Positions 34,435 through 44,022 of a stretch of 64,000 bases of DNA are shown piece by piece. This DNA is from Fusobacterium sp. (GTDB lineage: Bacteria; Fusobacteriota; Fusobacteriia; Fusobacteriales; Fusobacteriaceae): contig NZ_JAWDXO010000013.1 in the NCBI RefSeq assembly GCF_032477075.1, positions 11,232 to 75,231 of the forward strand, read 5' to 3'. Position numbers and translations under genes: made by a program. Position 1 is the stretch's first letter. Each line of letters begins with the position of its first letter. A model generated the notes under the pieces. It saw nothing but the letters and a program-made list of their open reading frames with translations, was not told where the DNA came from and did not search any database.

Positions 34435-35820
34435 ACTTTTCTTTATATTGAATTTTTTAATTTTTTTATAGAGAACACTTCTGTGGATTCCCATTTTCTC
34501 TGCTGTTTCGCTACAGTTCCAATGGTATTTTTTTAAAAATTCTTCTATAAGAAGTTTTTCATAGGAATCTATTTTTTCCTGAAAATCTAGATTTTTATTT
34601 TCAATATCAGAGTATCGTTTATTGTACATTTTTGCTGGAAGATCTTCAAGTTCAATTAAAAAATTATCATTTATTGCATAAGCACTTTTTATAACATTGT
34701 CTAGTTCTCTGATATTTCCAGGCCATAGATAATTTTTAAGGCAGTTTTTTACTTCCTTTGAAAAACCTTTTACAGTTTTGTATTCAAGATTCAGTTTAGT
34801 TAGAAAATAACCTGCAAGTTCCAAGATATCTTCTTTTCTTTCACTTAGAGAAGGCATCTCTATATTTATAACATTTAATCTGTAATATAAATCCTCTCTA
34901 AATAATTCTTTTTCAATCATTTCGGGAAGATTTTTTCTTGTAGCTGCAATAATTCTTACATCAATAGGGATAGAATTGACACTTCCAACAGGGTCAATTT
35001 CTTTTTCTTGGAGAACTCTTAAAAGTTTTCCTTGCATAGGAAGAGGCATATCTCCAATTTCATCTAAAAATATTGTACCTCCATTGGCAATAAAAAACTT
35101 CCCTTTTTTTCCACCTTTTTTTGCTCCTGTGAAAGATCCTTCTTCATATCCAAATAATTCAGATTCTAAAAGAGCTTCTGGGATAGCAGCACAATTTATA
35201 CTTATCATAGGTTTATCAGCTCTATCACCACTTGTATGAATAGCTCTAGCAAATACTTCTTTTCCTGTTCCAGTTTTACCAGTAATAAGAACAGGAAAGT
35301 TTGTTTTAGAAGCTTTTAAACCAATTTTTTTTACAGTAAGAAAAGACTGTGATTTTCCTACTATTTTATCAAAACAATAGTTTTCTTTGGCAGCATTAAT
35401 GTATTCTTCTTTATAGTATTCAAGTTCAGCATATTCTTTCATTAATTTTTTAGCAACATCAAGAGTTTGAAGTCTGAATTTTATCTGAGCTACTCCAGCT
35501 ATAACTTCTCCCTCTTCATTTTCAACAAATGAACGGCTTACAATAGCAGACCCTTCTTTTTCAACTCCCAAGATATAAGTTTGGATAACACATTCCTCAC
35601 AATAGCGTTTTTCCATTACTTCAAGCATTTTACTGTTTGGAATAATATTGAGAATTGATTTCTCAAGAGCTTTTTCCTTAGTTGTACCTAAAAAATTACA
35701 ATATTTTTCATTGATATGAATAACTTCACCAGCTCTATTTACAACAATAAAGCCATCATCTGTCATAGAAGATACTCTCTCAAAAATATGAAGATGTAGA
35801 TATTTATTTTTATTTTCCAT
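34432..35820 (-). CDS. Sigma-54-dependent activator with PAS sensor domain
   Basis: The 462-residue protein has an N-terminal PAS domain (about 20-110, with Cys74 and Cys77 in YCEEC), an AAA+ domain with Walker A GKTGTGKE (181-188), sigma-54 contact loop GSFTGA (228-233, Ser instead of Ala) and Walker B FLDEIG (251-256), and a Fis-type helix-turn-helix at the end. It stands convergent to the GntP operon, whose promoter is of sigma-54 type, and probably controls it. Confidence 0.9.
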   Translation of the reverse strand: MENKNKYLHLHIFERVSSMTDDGFIVVNRAGEVIHINEKYCNFLGTTKEKALEKSILNIIPNSKMLEVMEKRYCEECVIQTYILGVEKEGSAIVSRSFVENEEGEVIAGVAQIKFRLQTLDVAKKLMKEYAELEYYKEEYINAAKENYCFDKIVGKSQSFLTVKKIGLKASKTNFPVLITGKTGTGKEVFARAIHTSGDRADKPMISINCAAIPEALLESELFGYEEGSFTGAKKGGKKGKFFIANGGTIFLDEIGDMPLPMQGKLLRVLQEKEIDPVGSVNSIPIDVRIIAATRKNLPEMIEKELFREDLYYRLNVINIEMPSLSERKEDILELAGYFLTKLNLEYKTVKGFSKEVKNCLKNYLWPGNIRELDNVIKSAYAINDNFLIELEDLPAKMYNKRYSDIENKNLDFQEKIDSYEKLLIEEFLKKYHWNCSETAEKMGIHRSVLYKKIKKFNIKKS

Positions 35821-35974
35821 AGATATCTCCTAACTCTAAAATACTTTTTTATTACATATTACCATAAAAATTATGTATTATAAATAGAAAAATTATAAAG
35901 GATATATGTTTAAATAGAATAAGATTAAATTTAAATAAAGAATTCAAAAGAAATTACATAAATTTTTTGATAAA

Positions 35975-37684
35975 TTATAAATTGTATAATTTTAATTTTC
36001 TATAAAGAGTAGCAAGGCTTATATCCAATGTTTTAGCTACTTTAACCTTATCTTTAGATGAACGCCCATATTTTAAGAGAAGACTTTCAATAGCTTCTTT
36101 TTCCATTTCAGCTAAAGTTTTTGTTCCTTTTATATCAAGAGAATTTGTAAGTTTTGGTGGTAAATGTTTTACAGTTATCATCAAATCTCTTTCTTCTAAA
36201 ACATTTATTATATATTCAGTTATATTTTTTAGTTCTCTTATATTTCCAGGCCAGCTGTAAGAAAGAAAAATAGACATAACTTCATTTGAAAGTCTCCTTA
36301 TAGGAATATTGAAAAGATGAGAATACTTAGCAATGAAGAAATTTGTTAAATCTTCTATATCTTTAGGTCTTTCCCTTAAAGCAGGGATGTCTATTGGGAA
36401 GACATTTAATCTGTAGTAGAGATCTTCTCTGAATTTACCTTCAGCAACAAGAGATTCTAAATTTTTATTGGTAGCAGCAATAATTCTTATATCTATTTCT
36501 TTTATCTTATCAGAACCAACAGGTGAAATAGTTTTCTCTTGAAGCACTCTTAAAAGTTTTACCTGAAGGGACAAAGGCATATCTCCAATTTCATCTAAAA
36601 ATATAGTTCCCTTATCTGCTTGTTGAAAAAATCCCACTTTTCCTTTTGGGTTTGCTCCTGTAAAAGCTCCCTTTACATATCCGAAGAACTCACTTTCCAT
36701 AAGAGTATCTGGAATAGCTCCGCAATTGACTGCAATGAGAGGCATATCAGCCCTGTTGCTGTTCATATGAATAGCTTTTGCAGCCACTTCCTTTCCAGTT
36801 CCACTTTCTCCTGTAATGAGAACTGTTGATGTTGTTTTGGCAACTTTTCTTATTTTTGAATATACAGCTTCCATTTCCTGAGAATTGAAAATAAATTCTT
36901 TTGAAAAATTGTAATTTAATTGTTGAAGATATGTTTTAAATTTTTCAGCTTCTTGAAATATATACAAAGTTCTGAATCTTCCCATATTTTTGGGAAAATA
37001 GATTATATCTCCCACAACATCATGTGAAATATTTGCATAAGAAAGAGAAAATTCTTTCTTATCAAGAAAATTTTTTATAGGTGAAACTATAAGCTTATGT
37101 TCGTAGTCCGTAAGTTTAAAAAGAGCTATCCCTTTTTCATTAATAAGTTCAATTTTATCATGTTCATTGGTTATAATAATAGAATCAGGAATTCTGTCAA
37201 CTATATTCATGAGAACTTTATTATTGTTTTCTATCATTATTTTTTCATTGGCTTCATATACTCTGGAACTTATAAATAAAGCTATCTGTTGTAAAAATTT
37301 TATGTATGAATCTTTTTTTGAGATGAATTCTTCTTTTTGTTTTTCATTAAAGCATATCAAGCCTATAACCCCAATAGGTTCAGAATTAAACATAATAGGA
37401 GTAGATATTTCTAATACTTCTGTACAGGTATATTTTGAAGGGCAGGTCTGGCATATTTCCTCTTCTCTAGGAGAGAGAATGATTTCTGTATTTCCAGTTT
37501 TTAAAACATGCTCATAAACATGAGATTCTCCAGTCATATCAAGACCTACTTTTTCTTTCAGTCTTCCAGTACCTGCTATTCTCATAAGGTCTTTACTCAT
37601 GATTTCCACATCTATATTTATTACCTGAGAAATAGTTTCAGCATACTTTGATATACCATCTTTTATTTTATTTAATAAATCCAT
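35975..37684 (-). CDS. Sigma-54-dependent activator with Cys-containing GAF-like and PAS domains
   Basis: The 569-residue protein has an N-terminal sensor domain with C78-x2-C81-x5-C87 (ICQTCPSKYTC), a PAS domain from about residue 155, AAA+ with Walker A GESGTGKE (292-299), GAFTGA (339-344), Walker B FLDEIG (362-367) and a Fis-type helix-turn-helix. It is divergent from the diaminopropionate lyase operon, which has a sigma-54 promoter and repeated upstream sites, so it is the probable activator of that operon. The cysteines could bind a metal or an Fe-S cluster; this is inference. Confidence 0.9.
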   Translation of the reverse strand: MDLLNKIKDGISKYAETISQVINIDVEIMSKDLMRIAGTGRLKEKVGLDMTGESHVYEHVLKTGNTEIILSPREEEICQTCPSKYTCTEVLEISTPIMFNSEPIGVIGLICFNEKQKEEFISKKDSYIKFLQQIALFISSRVYEANEKIMIENNNKVLMNIVDRIPDSIIITNEHDKIELINEKGIALFKLTDYEHKLIVSPIKNFLDKKEFSLSYANISHDVVGDIIYFPKNMGRFRTLYIFQEAEKFKTYLQQLNYNFSKEFIFNSQEMEAVYSKIRKVAKTTSTVLITGESGTGKEVAAKAIHMNSNRADMPLIAVNCGAIPDTLMESEFFGYVKGAFTGANPKGKVGFFQQADKGTIFLDEIGDMPLSLQVKLLRVLQEKTISPVGSDKIKEIDIRIIAATNKNLESLVAEGKFREDLYYRLNVFPIDIPALRERPKDIEDLTNFFIAKYSHLFNIPIRRLSNEVMSIFLSYSWPGNIRELKNITEYIINVLEERDLMITVKHLPPKLTNSLDIKGTKTLAEMEKEAIESLLLKYGRSSKDKVKVAKTLDISLATLYRKLKLYNL

Positions 37685-37725
37685 ATTTCCACTTCCTTTT
37701 ATTTCATATATGTATTATACAATTT

Positions 37726-37828
37726 TTTCTCAAAATGAGAAAGAAAAAAATGATGAAAAGAATAAATCAGAAAATATAGGACTTCAGTGAAAATTCTCAA
37801 AATGATAGAAATTTCTCAAAATGAGAAA
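37726..37828. promoter_or_regulatory. Three upstream activator sites (TTTCTCA-AAA-TGAGAAA)
   Basis: TTTCTCAAAATGAGAAA occurs exactly at 37726-37742 and 37812-37828; a variant, TTCTCAAAATGATAGAA, is at 37794-37810. All lie in the divergent region upstream of the sigma-54 promoter at 37911, the usual place for an activator enhancer. The two perfect copies are 86 bp apart. Confidence 0.75.
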
Positions 37829-37910
37829 TAAAAAATTAATTTATTTCTAAAAAATGAATAAAAATAATTCTAAAAGTTCCTAAATAAAACAAAATTTTTA
37901 TAAAAAAAAT

Positions 37911-37926
37911 TGGTATACTTTTTGCT
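37911..37926 (+). promoter_or_regulatory. Sigma-54 promoter of the diaminopropionate operon
   Basis: TTGGTAT-ACTTT-TTGCTT has -24 GG at 37912-37913 and -12 GC at 37924-37925, 12 nt apart. It is about 40 nt upstream of the TTG start of the lyase gene. Confidence 0.75.
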
Positions 37927-37967
37927 TATATATACTGTGAAAATAAAAACAATAGGAGGATAAAAAA

Positions 37968-39188
37968 TTGGAACTACTAAAATGGGTACACAATAAAAAA
38001 AGCAGAAATGCTGAATATAAAAAATCTGAACTTTCAGGTTTCAGCTCTGAGGAAATGAAAGAGGTTTATGAATTTCATAAAAGTCTCCCTGATTATCAGG
38101 CTACTCCTTTAGTTGATTTAAAAACTCTTGCTTCATACTATGGTGTTAAAAAAGTATGGCTGAAGGATGAATCTAAAAGATTTGGTCTTAATGCTTTCAA
38201 AGTCCTTGGAGGTTCATATGCTATTGGTAAATATCTTAGTAAAAAACTTAATAGAGATATGAAAGATCTTCCTTTTAATGTACTTATCTCTGATGAAGTA
38301 AAAAAACAGCTTGGAGATGTTACTTTTGTTACTGCTACTGATGGTAACCATGGTAGAGGTGTTGCATGGATGGCTGCAAGACTTAGACAGAAATCTGTTG
38401 TATATATGCCTAAAGGTTCAGCTCAAATGAGATTTGATGCTATTGCTAAAGAAGGAGCAGATGTAACTATAACTGATCTTAACTATGATGATGCTGTAAG
38501 ACTTGCTAACAAAGGTGCGCAGGATCATGGTTGGATAATGGTACAGGATACTGCATGGGATGGATATGAAGAGATACCTCTATGGATAATGCAGGGATAT
38601 TCAACAATAATAAATGAAGTTATAGAACAACTTGAAGCTGCAAAAGAGGAAAGACCAACTCATGTATTTCTTCAAGCAGGAGTAGGATCATTCGCAGGGG
38701 CAGTGCAGGGATATCTGGCACATCTTTATGGAGATGACAGACCAGTTACTGTTATCTGTGAACCTCATGGTGCTAACTGTATATATAAATCTATGGAAGC
38801 CAATGATGGAAACCCTCATAATGTATCTGGAGACCTTACTACTATAATGGCAGGACTTGCATGCGGAGAACCAAATACTATCAGCTGGAAAATATTAAGA
38901 GATAATGCAGACTTCTCTGTATCATGTGATGACCAGATTGCAGCTAGAGGAATGAGAGTATTATCAAGCCCTATTGGAAATGATGCAAGAGTTATTTCAG
39001 GAGAATCAGGAGCTGTAGGGTTGGGACTGTTCACTATACTTTCAGAAAAGAAAGCAGAATATAAAGAACTTATGAAGCAACTTAAAATAGATGAAAATTC
39101 AAGAATTCTCTGCATCAGTACTGAAGGAGATACAGATGTAGAGGGATTCAAAAATGTAGTGTGGGATGGAGCTTATCCAAACAAATAA
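37968..39188 (+). CDS. dpaL: Diaminopropionate ammonia-lyase
   Basis: The 406-residue PLP enzyme of fold type II has FGLNAFKVLGG with the PLP lysine K78, TDGNHGRGVAW and GVGSFAGAVQGY for phosphate binding. It converts D- or L-2,3-diaminopropionate to pyruvate and ammonia (YgeX family). Translation starts at TTG, 8 nt after AGGAGG. It heads an operon with a YgeY-like hydrolase, the same pairing as ygeX-ygeY in E. coli. Confidence 0.92.
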   Translation: MELLKWVHNKKSRNAEYKKSELSGFSSEEMKEVYEFHKSLPDYQATPLVDLKTLASYYGVKKVWLKDESKRFGLNAFKVLGGSYAIGKYLSKKLNRDMKDLPFNVLISDEVKKQLGDVTFVTATDGNHGRGVAWMAARLRQKSVVYMPKGSAQMRFDAIAKEGADVTITDLNYDDAVRLANKGAQDHGWIMVQDTAWDGYEEIPLWIMQGYSTIINEVIEQLEAAKEERPTHVFLQAGVGSFAGAVQGYLAHLYGDDRPVTVICEPHGANCIYKSMEANDGNPHNVSGDLTTIMAGLACGEPNTISWKILRDNADFSVSCDDQIAARGMRVLSSPIGNDARVISGESGAVGLGLFTILSEKKAEYKELMKQLKIDENSRILCISTEGDTDVEGFKNVVWDGAYPNK

Positions 39189-39227
39189 ATCTTAACTATA
39201 CCAATAAAAAATTCAGGAGGAATTTAA

Positions 39228-40412
39228 ATGTTGACTAATGAAAGAAAAGAACAGATAGTAGAAGTGCTTCAAAACCTTATTCAAAGAAGAAGTTATTCAG
39301 GAGAAGAAAAAGAAGTAGCAGAATATATTAAAAAATTATGTTTTGAAGTAGGATATGATACTGTACATATAGATAAATATGGGAATGTTATTGGTTCTGT
39401 AAAAGGAAAATATGAAGGGCCAAAAGTACTTATGGATGGTCATATAGATACTGTTCCAGTAGATGAGGAAAAATGGACTAAGAAACCTTTTGCTGGTAGT
39501 ATAGAAGATGGAAAACTTTATGGAAGAGGAACTACTGATATGAAGGGAGCTGTGTGCGCAATGCTTCTAGCTGGAGCATACTTAGCTCAAGATCTTAAGA
39601 AAGAGTTTGCTGGAGAAATATTCATTGCTGGTGTAGTTCATGAGGAATGTTTTGAAGGAGTTGCAGCAAGAGAAATCAGCAAATATGTAAAACCTGATTA
39701 TGTAATAATAGGAGAAGCTTCTCAGCTTAATCTTAAAATAGGACAAAGAGGAAGAGGGGAAATAGTAGTAGAAACTTTTGGTAAACCAGCTCACTCAGCT
39801 AACCCAGAAAAGGGAATAAATGCAGTATATAAAATGATGAAGATAATTGAAAATATTCAAAAACTTCCAATGACTCATCATGATACATTGGGATATGGAA
39901 TACTTGAATTAACAGATGTGAAATCATCTCCATATCCAGGAGCATCAGTAGTACCTGACTACTGTAGAGCTACTTATGACAGAAGACTTTTAGTAGGAGA
40001 AACTACTGAAAGTGTACTTGCACCTATTCAAAAACTACTGGATGAAATGATGAAAGAAGATGATACTCTGACAGTGAAAGTATCATATGCAAAAGGAGTG
40101 GAAAAATGCTGGACAGGAACAACAATAGAGGGAGAAAGATTCTTCCCAGGATGGCTGTTTGAAGAAAAAGATGAATATGTACAAAAAGCATTGAAAGCTT
40201 TAAAAGAAATAGGACAGACACCAACAATAACTCACTATAACTTCTGTACAAATGGATCACACTATGCAGGAGAAGCAGGAATAAAAACAATAGGATATGG
40301 ACCATCAAGAGAAAATCTGGCACATACAATAGATGAATATATAGAACTGGATAGTTTATACAATGTAACTGAAGGATATTATGCAATTTTAAAAGCTTAT
40401 TTGGAAAAGTAA
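39228..40412 (+). CDS. YgeY-like M20 metallohydrolase
   Basis: The 394-residue M20 family hydrolase has MDGHIDTVPVDEEKW with the first metal ligands, YGRGTTDMKGA, the catalytic Glu in VHEECFEG and a final metal ligand in NLAHTIDEYIEL. Length and wording match the YgeY group, often linked to selenium-dependent purine or amino acid degradation. It probably splits an amide bond to release an amino acid for the lyase. GGAGG precedes the ATG. Confidence 0.85.
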   Translation: MLTNERKEQIVEVLQNLIQRRSYSGEEKEVAEYIKKLCFEVGYDTVHIDKYGNVIGSVKGKYEGPKVLMDGHIDTVPVDEEKWTKKPFAGSIEDGKLYGRGTTDMKGAVCAMLLAGAYLAQDLKKEFAGEIFIAGVVHEECFEGVAAREISKYVKPDYVIIGEASQLNLKIGQRGRGEIVVETFGKPAHSANPEKGINAVYKMMKIIENIQKLPMTHHDTLGYGILELTDVKSSPYPGASVVPDYCRATYDRRLLVGETTESVLAPIQKLLDEMMKEDDTLTVKVSYAKGVEKCWTGTTIEGERFFPGWLFEEKDEYVQKALKALKEIGQTPTITHYNFCTNGSHYAGEAGIKTIGYGPSRENLAHTIDEYIELDSLYNVTEGYYAILKAYLEK

Positions 40413-40442
40413 TAAATTAAATTAATTTAGGGGGAAATAAAT

Positions 40443-41921
40443 ATGAGTAAGGCACAAATCACAGCTTTGGTAATTATTTTACTTTACATGGCAGCAACTG
40501 TTGCTATTGGACTTATTGCTTCAAGAAAAAAAGCAGAAGAGAAAGAAAAACAAAGTAATGATGACTTTTTAATGGCAAGTAAATCTTTAGGACCAGTAGT
40601 TCTTGCAGGTACTTTGTTTGCAGCAAATACAGGTGGAGCAAGTACAACTGGTATTGCAACTAATGTTTTTCAATATGGGTTATCAGCAGCATGGTATGTT
40701 ATTGCAGGAGGCATAGGGTTTGTTCTTGTATCATTTATAGCTCCCTATTTTAGAAGAGCACAGGCAAATACAGTACCTGAGATAATCAGTAAAAGATATG
40801 GTAAAGCATCACATATTTTTACTGCAATCACATCTATCTTAGCATTGTTTATGGCAACAGGAGCTCAAATTATAGCAACAGCCTCTATCATCAATGTTGT
40901 TACTGGATTTGATTTTAGAACAGCAGCAGTTGTTAGTACAATAGTAGTTATTATATATACTATGGTTGGGGGATTTAAATCTGTAACAGCAGCAAATCTT
41001 ATGCATGTTTTATTCATTACAGTAGGAATGACTATTGCAATGCTTGTAATGGTAAATAGCAAAGAAGTTGGTGGTTTTAGTGAATTGTTCCAAAAAGCAG
41101 AAGCTATGAAAAGTGTAAGTGGTACTGACATGAACATGCTTAGTATGACAAAAATTGGAGCTACAACTATTATAGGATATATAGCTATGTATTTTATGAC
41201 TTTCCCTACAGGGCAGGAAATAGTTCAAACTTACTGTTCAGCAAAAGATGGTAAATCAGCAAAATTAGGTTCTATACTTGCTGGCCTTGTATCGGCAGCA
41301 TATGCAATAGTTCCTGCTATAATTGGACTTTTAGCTTATGTATGTATTGATGGTTATGCATTAGGTGGAGCGCAAAAGAATGCCTTAGCACAAGCAACTA
41401 TTACATTTGCTCCTTCTGTTATTGCTGGTATAGTTCTTGCAGCAATTGTTGCTGCAACTATGAGCAGTGCTGCAGGAAATATGATTGGAACTGCTACAAT
41501 GTTTACAAATGATATTTTTGTTCCTTACATTAATAAAGGAGTTAAAGAAGATAAAAAAGAAATTTGGATTTCAAAAATTGCTATGTTAATAGTTGGAGGA
41601 GTGGGACTTTTTATAGCTCTTGAAGCAAGTAATGTAATCAGTGTTATGATGGGAGCTTTTGCACTTAGAAGTGCAGGTCCTTTCGCAGCATTTATCTGTG
41701 GTATTTTCTATAAGAATGTAACAAGAAATGCAGGGTTTATTTCAATAGTTGCAGGTACTGCTGTAGCAGCTGTATGGATATATATTTTAAAAACTCCTTG
41801 GGGATTAAATGCAATGGTACCTGGTGGAATTGTAGCATTTATAGTAATCTTTGCCGTTTCTGCAATTGAAAGAAGTATGGGTGTAAAACCAGCTCCAGAA
41901 ATTGAATTTGAAAATATTTAA
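40443..41921 (+). CDS. Sodium:solute symporter (SSS family)
   Basis: The 492-residue protein has about thirteen hydrophobic segments and SSS phrases: DDFLMASKSLGP, FAANTGGASTTGIA, FRRAQANTVPEIISKRYG, and TMSSAAGNMIGTATMFTNDIF with the sodium-site serines. It imports an organic substrate with Na+ through the inner membrane. Its place between the YgeY-like hydrolase and an N-acyl-D-amino-acid deacylase suggests an amino acid derivative as substrate. That is inference from context. Confidence 0.85.
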   Translation: MSKAQITALVIILLYMAATVAIGLIASRKKAEEKEKQSNDDFLMASKSLGPVVLAGTLFAANTGGASTTGIATNVFQYGLSAAWYVIAGGIGFVLVSFIAPYFRRAQANTVPEIISKRYGKASHIFTAITSILALFMATGAQIIATASIINVVTGFDFRTAAVVSTIVVIIYTMVGGFKSVTAANLMHVLFITVGMTIAMLVMVNSKEVGGFSELFQKAEAMKSVSGTDMNMLSMTKIGATTIIGYIAMYFMTFPTGQEIVQTYCSAKDGKSAKLGSILAGLVSAAYAIVPAIIGLLAYVCIDGYALGGAQKNALAQATITFAPSVIAGIVLAAIVAATMSSAAGNMIGTATMFTNDIFVPYINKGVKEDKKEIWISKIAMLIVGGVGLFIALEASNVISVMMGAFALRSAGPFAAFICGIFYKNVTRNAGFISIVAGTAVAAVWIYILKTPWGLNAMVPGGIVAFIVIFAVSAIERSMGVKPAPEIEFENI

Positions 41922-41957
41922 TGATATAAGTACAACTATTAAGGAGGAGATTATATT

Positions 41958-43547
41958 ATGAAAAAATTAATAAAAAATGGTTTTGTTGTTGATGGCAGTG
42001 GAGAAAAAAGATATAAGGCAGATGTTCTTATAAATGGAGATAAAATAGAAAAAATAGGAACAATAGACAATATTGAAGGAGCTGAGATTATAGATGCAAC
42101 TGGAAAAATTGTAGCTCCTGGATTCATAGACACTCACAGTCACTCAGATTTAAAAGTATTAATAGAACCATTTATTGAGCCTAAACTTCGTCAAGGAATA
42201 ACTACAGAAATACTTGGGCAGGACGGAATCTCAATGGCTCCCCTTCCAAAAGAATTTATAAGCTCTTGGAGAAAAAATCTGGCTGGGCTGGATGGAGACA
42301 GTGATCTTCTTTCTTGGGACTGGGAAACAACAGATAAATATCTTGACCTTATAGCAAAGACTGGTTCTGGGCCTAATGAACTGTATTTAGTTCCTCATGG
42401 AAATATCAGAATGGAAGCTATGGGACTTGAAGCAAGAGTGGCAACTGATGAAGAATTAGCTAAAATGAGAGATATTACTAGAAGAGAGATGGAAGCTGGT
42501 GCAGCTGGACTTTCAACTGGGCTTATTTATATACCTTGTGCTTATTCAGATACTAGAGAATTAGTAGAAATCTGTAAAGTAGCAGCAGAATATGACAGAC
42601 CTCTAGTTATACATCAAAGAAGTGAAGCAGATACTATGATAGAATCTATGAATGAAGTTATAACTATAGCTAGAGAAAGTGGAGTAAAAATTCACTTCTC
42701 TCACTTCAAAATATGTGGTAAAAAGAACTGGCATCTAATAAAAGATATCATTGCTCTTCTTGATAAATGTAAAGAGGAAGGAATCAAAATATCTTATGAC
42801 CAGTATCCATATGTTGCAGGAAGTACAATGCTTGGAGTTATTATTCCCCCTTGGGCACATGCAGGGGGAACTGATAAACTTGTAGAAAGATTAGGAAACA
42901 AAGCTGACAGAGAAAAAATGAAACATGATATAATCAATGGAATTCCAGGTTGGGATAACTTTATAGATTTTGCTGGGTTTGAAGGTATATATGTAACTTC
43001 AGTAAAAACAAAAGCTAATGAAGACTGTATAGGAAAAAATCTTATAGAAATAGGTGAACTAAGAGGAAAAGACAAATTTGATGCAGTATTTGATTTGTTA
43101 AAAGAAGAAGAAAATGCTGTGGGAATGTATGACTACTATGGAAAAGATGAACATGTAGTTACTTTCATGACAAGAGAAGAAAGCAATATATGTACAGATG
43201 GACTTTTAGGAGGAAAACCACACCCCAGAGTATATGGAGCTTTTCCAAGAGTTATAGGGAAATTTGTAAAAGAAATGAAGGCTATGACATTGGAAGAAGC
43301 AGTTTATAAAATGACATATAAATCTGCTAAAACATTTAAAATAGATAATAGAGGACTATTAAAAGAAGGATACTTTGCAGATGTGGTTATATTTGATGAA
43401 AATACAACTATTGATAAAGGAACTTTTGTTGACCCTATTCAATTCCCAGAAGGAATAAGTCATGTAATGGTAAATGGAGAACTTGTAATCAACAATTATG
43501 AGAAAAATGAAGTATTGCCAGGAAGAGTTATCAGAATCAAAAAATAG
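41958..43547 (+). CDS. N-acyl-D-amino-acid deacylase family amidohydrolase
   Basis: The 529-residue amidohydrolase has the metal pair in DTHSHSD, a metal-bridging Cys region (IPCAYSDT), the His in HFSHFKI and TDGLLGGKPHPRVYGAFPRV near the end, as in D-aminoacylases. It would free D-amino acids from N-acyl forms. AAGGAGG precedes the ATG. Last gene of the sigma-54-controlled operon; a hairpin terminator follows after about 50 nt. Confidence 0.85.
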   Translation: MKKLIKNGFVVDGSGEKRYKADVLINGDKIEKIGTIDNIEGAEIIDATGKIVAPGFIDTHSHSDLKVLIEPFIEPKLRQGITTEILGQDGISMAPLPKEFISSWRKNLAGLDGDSDLLSWDWETTDKYLDLIAKTGSGPNELYLVPHGNIRMEAMGLEARVATDEELAKMRDITRREMEAGAAGLSTGLIYIPCAYSDTRELVEICKVAAEYDRPLVIHQRSEADTMIESMNEVITIARESGVKIHFSHFKICGKKNWHLIKDIIALLDKCKEEGIKISYDQYPYVAGSTMLGVIIPPWAHAGGTDKLVERLGNKADREKMKHDIINGIPGWDNFIDFAGFEGIYVTSVKTKANEDCIGKNLIEIGELRGKDKFDAVFDLLKEEENAVGMYDYYGKDEHVVTFMTREESNICTDGLLGGKPHPRVYGAFPRVIGKFVKEMKAMTLEEAVYKMTYKSAKTFKIDNRGLLKEGYFADVVIFDENTTIDKGTFVDPIQFPEGISHVMVNGELVINNYEKNEVLPGRVIRIKK

Positions 43548-43555
43548 CTACCGCT

Positions 43556-43630
43556 TACAAAATCATTCGTGAATTTTGTACTCTAAATAATTCTTAAAGA
43601 AAGAGCATGAGAAATCATGTTCTTTTTTTT
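43556..43630 (+). terminator. Terminator of the diaminopropionate operon
   Basis: A first dyad TACAAAAT/ATTTTGTA (43556-43563, 43573-43580) is followed by AAGAGCATGA-GAAA-TCATGTTCTT (43601-43624) and a run of T's. Confidence 0.8.
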
Positions 43631-43653
43631 GTGCTCACACTGAAGAAGGAAAA

Positions 43654-43682
43654 TTGACTTTTTCAGGTAAATCTGCTATAAT
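43654..43682 (+). promoter_or_regulatory. Strong sigma-70 promoter of a small RNA/peptide unit
   Basis: TTGACT (43654-43659), 17 nt, TATAAT (43677-43682). It is the best-matching promoter in the 820-nt gap between two operons. Confidence 0.8.
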
Positions 43683-43688
43683 TAAATT

Positions 43689-43800
43689 ACTCGTAAGAAA
43701 GAAAAAAATGTCATGAAGTAGGCTTTCACATTAGTGGAAGCCTTTTTCATACTTATAAGTTACTGACATTTCTTGTAAGTAGTAGATTCTTTTTTACGGG
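43689..43800 (+). ncRNA. Structured leader or short RNA with internal terminator
   Basis: The transcript from the promoter at 43654 can fold into a long bulged hairpin: TACT...AAGAAA (43687-43700) with TTTCTT...AGTA (about 43775-43788), and ATGTCA with TGACAT inside. At its top lies GGCTTTCAC-ATTA-GTGGAAGCC followed by TTTTT (43721-43747), a complete intrinsic terminator. Transcripts may end here or continue into the small ORF. Confidence 0.6.
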
Positions 43801-43810
43801 GAGGTTTAGT

Positions 43811-43918
43811 ATGTTTAAACTGGAGTTTCACTTTAACAACAATAAGATTGAAGGAGGTACTTTAATAATTATTCTTTTAATCATTGCTGCTATTGTGATT
43901 TGCTTCTTAGTTTACTAA
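43811..43918 (+). CDS. 35-residue hydrophobic membrane peptide
   Basis: GGGGAGG lies 8 nt before an ATG that opens a 35-codon frame: a polar N-terminus (MFKLEFHFNNNKIEGG) and then a single membrane helix of Leu, Ile, Ala and Val ending CFLVY. There is no signal peptidase site. A 9-bp inverted repeat (43906-43924) spans the stop codon and AACCC-TTCG-GGGTT (43929-43942) follows. Size, composition and the long structured leader resemble type I toxins, but no known toxin family is matched. Confidence 0.6.
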   Translation: MFKLEFHFNNNKIEGGTLIIILLIIAAIVICFLVY

Positions 43919-43997
43919 ACTAAGCCTCAACCCTTCGGGGTTAGAAGCAGGAGATAAATATTAAATTACTGTAAAGAAAATAAAATATAAATTTGTG

Positions 43998-44022
43998 AAG
44001 AGTCATTTTTGGCTCTTTTTTT
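43998..44022 (+). terminator. Terminator of the small peptide unit
   Basis: AAGAGTC-ATTTTT-GGCTCTT followed by five T's closes the unit that began at 43654. Confidence 0.75.
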
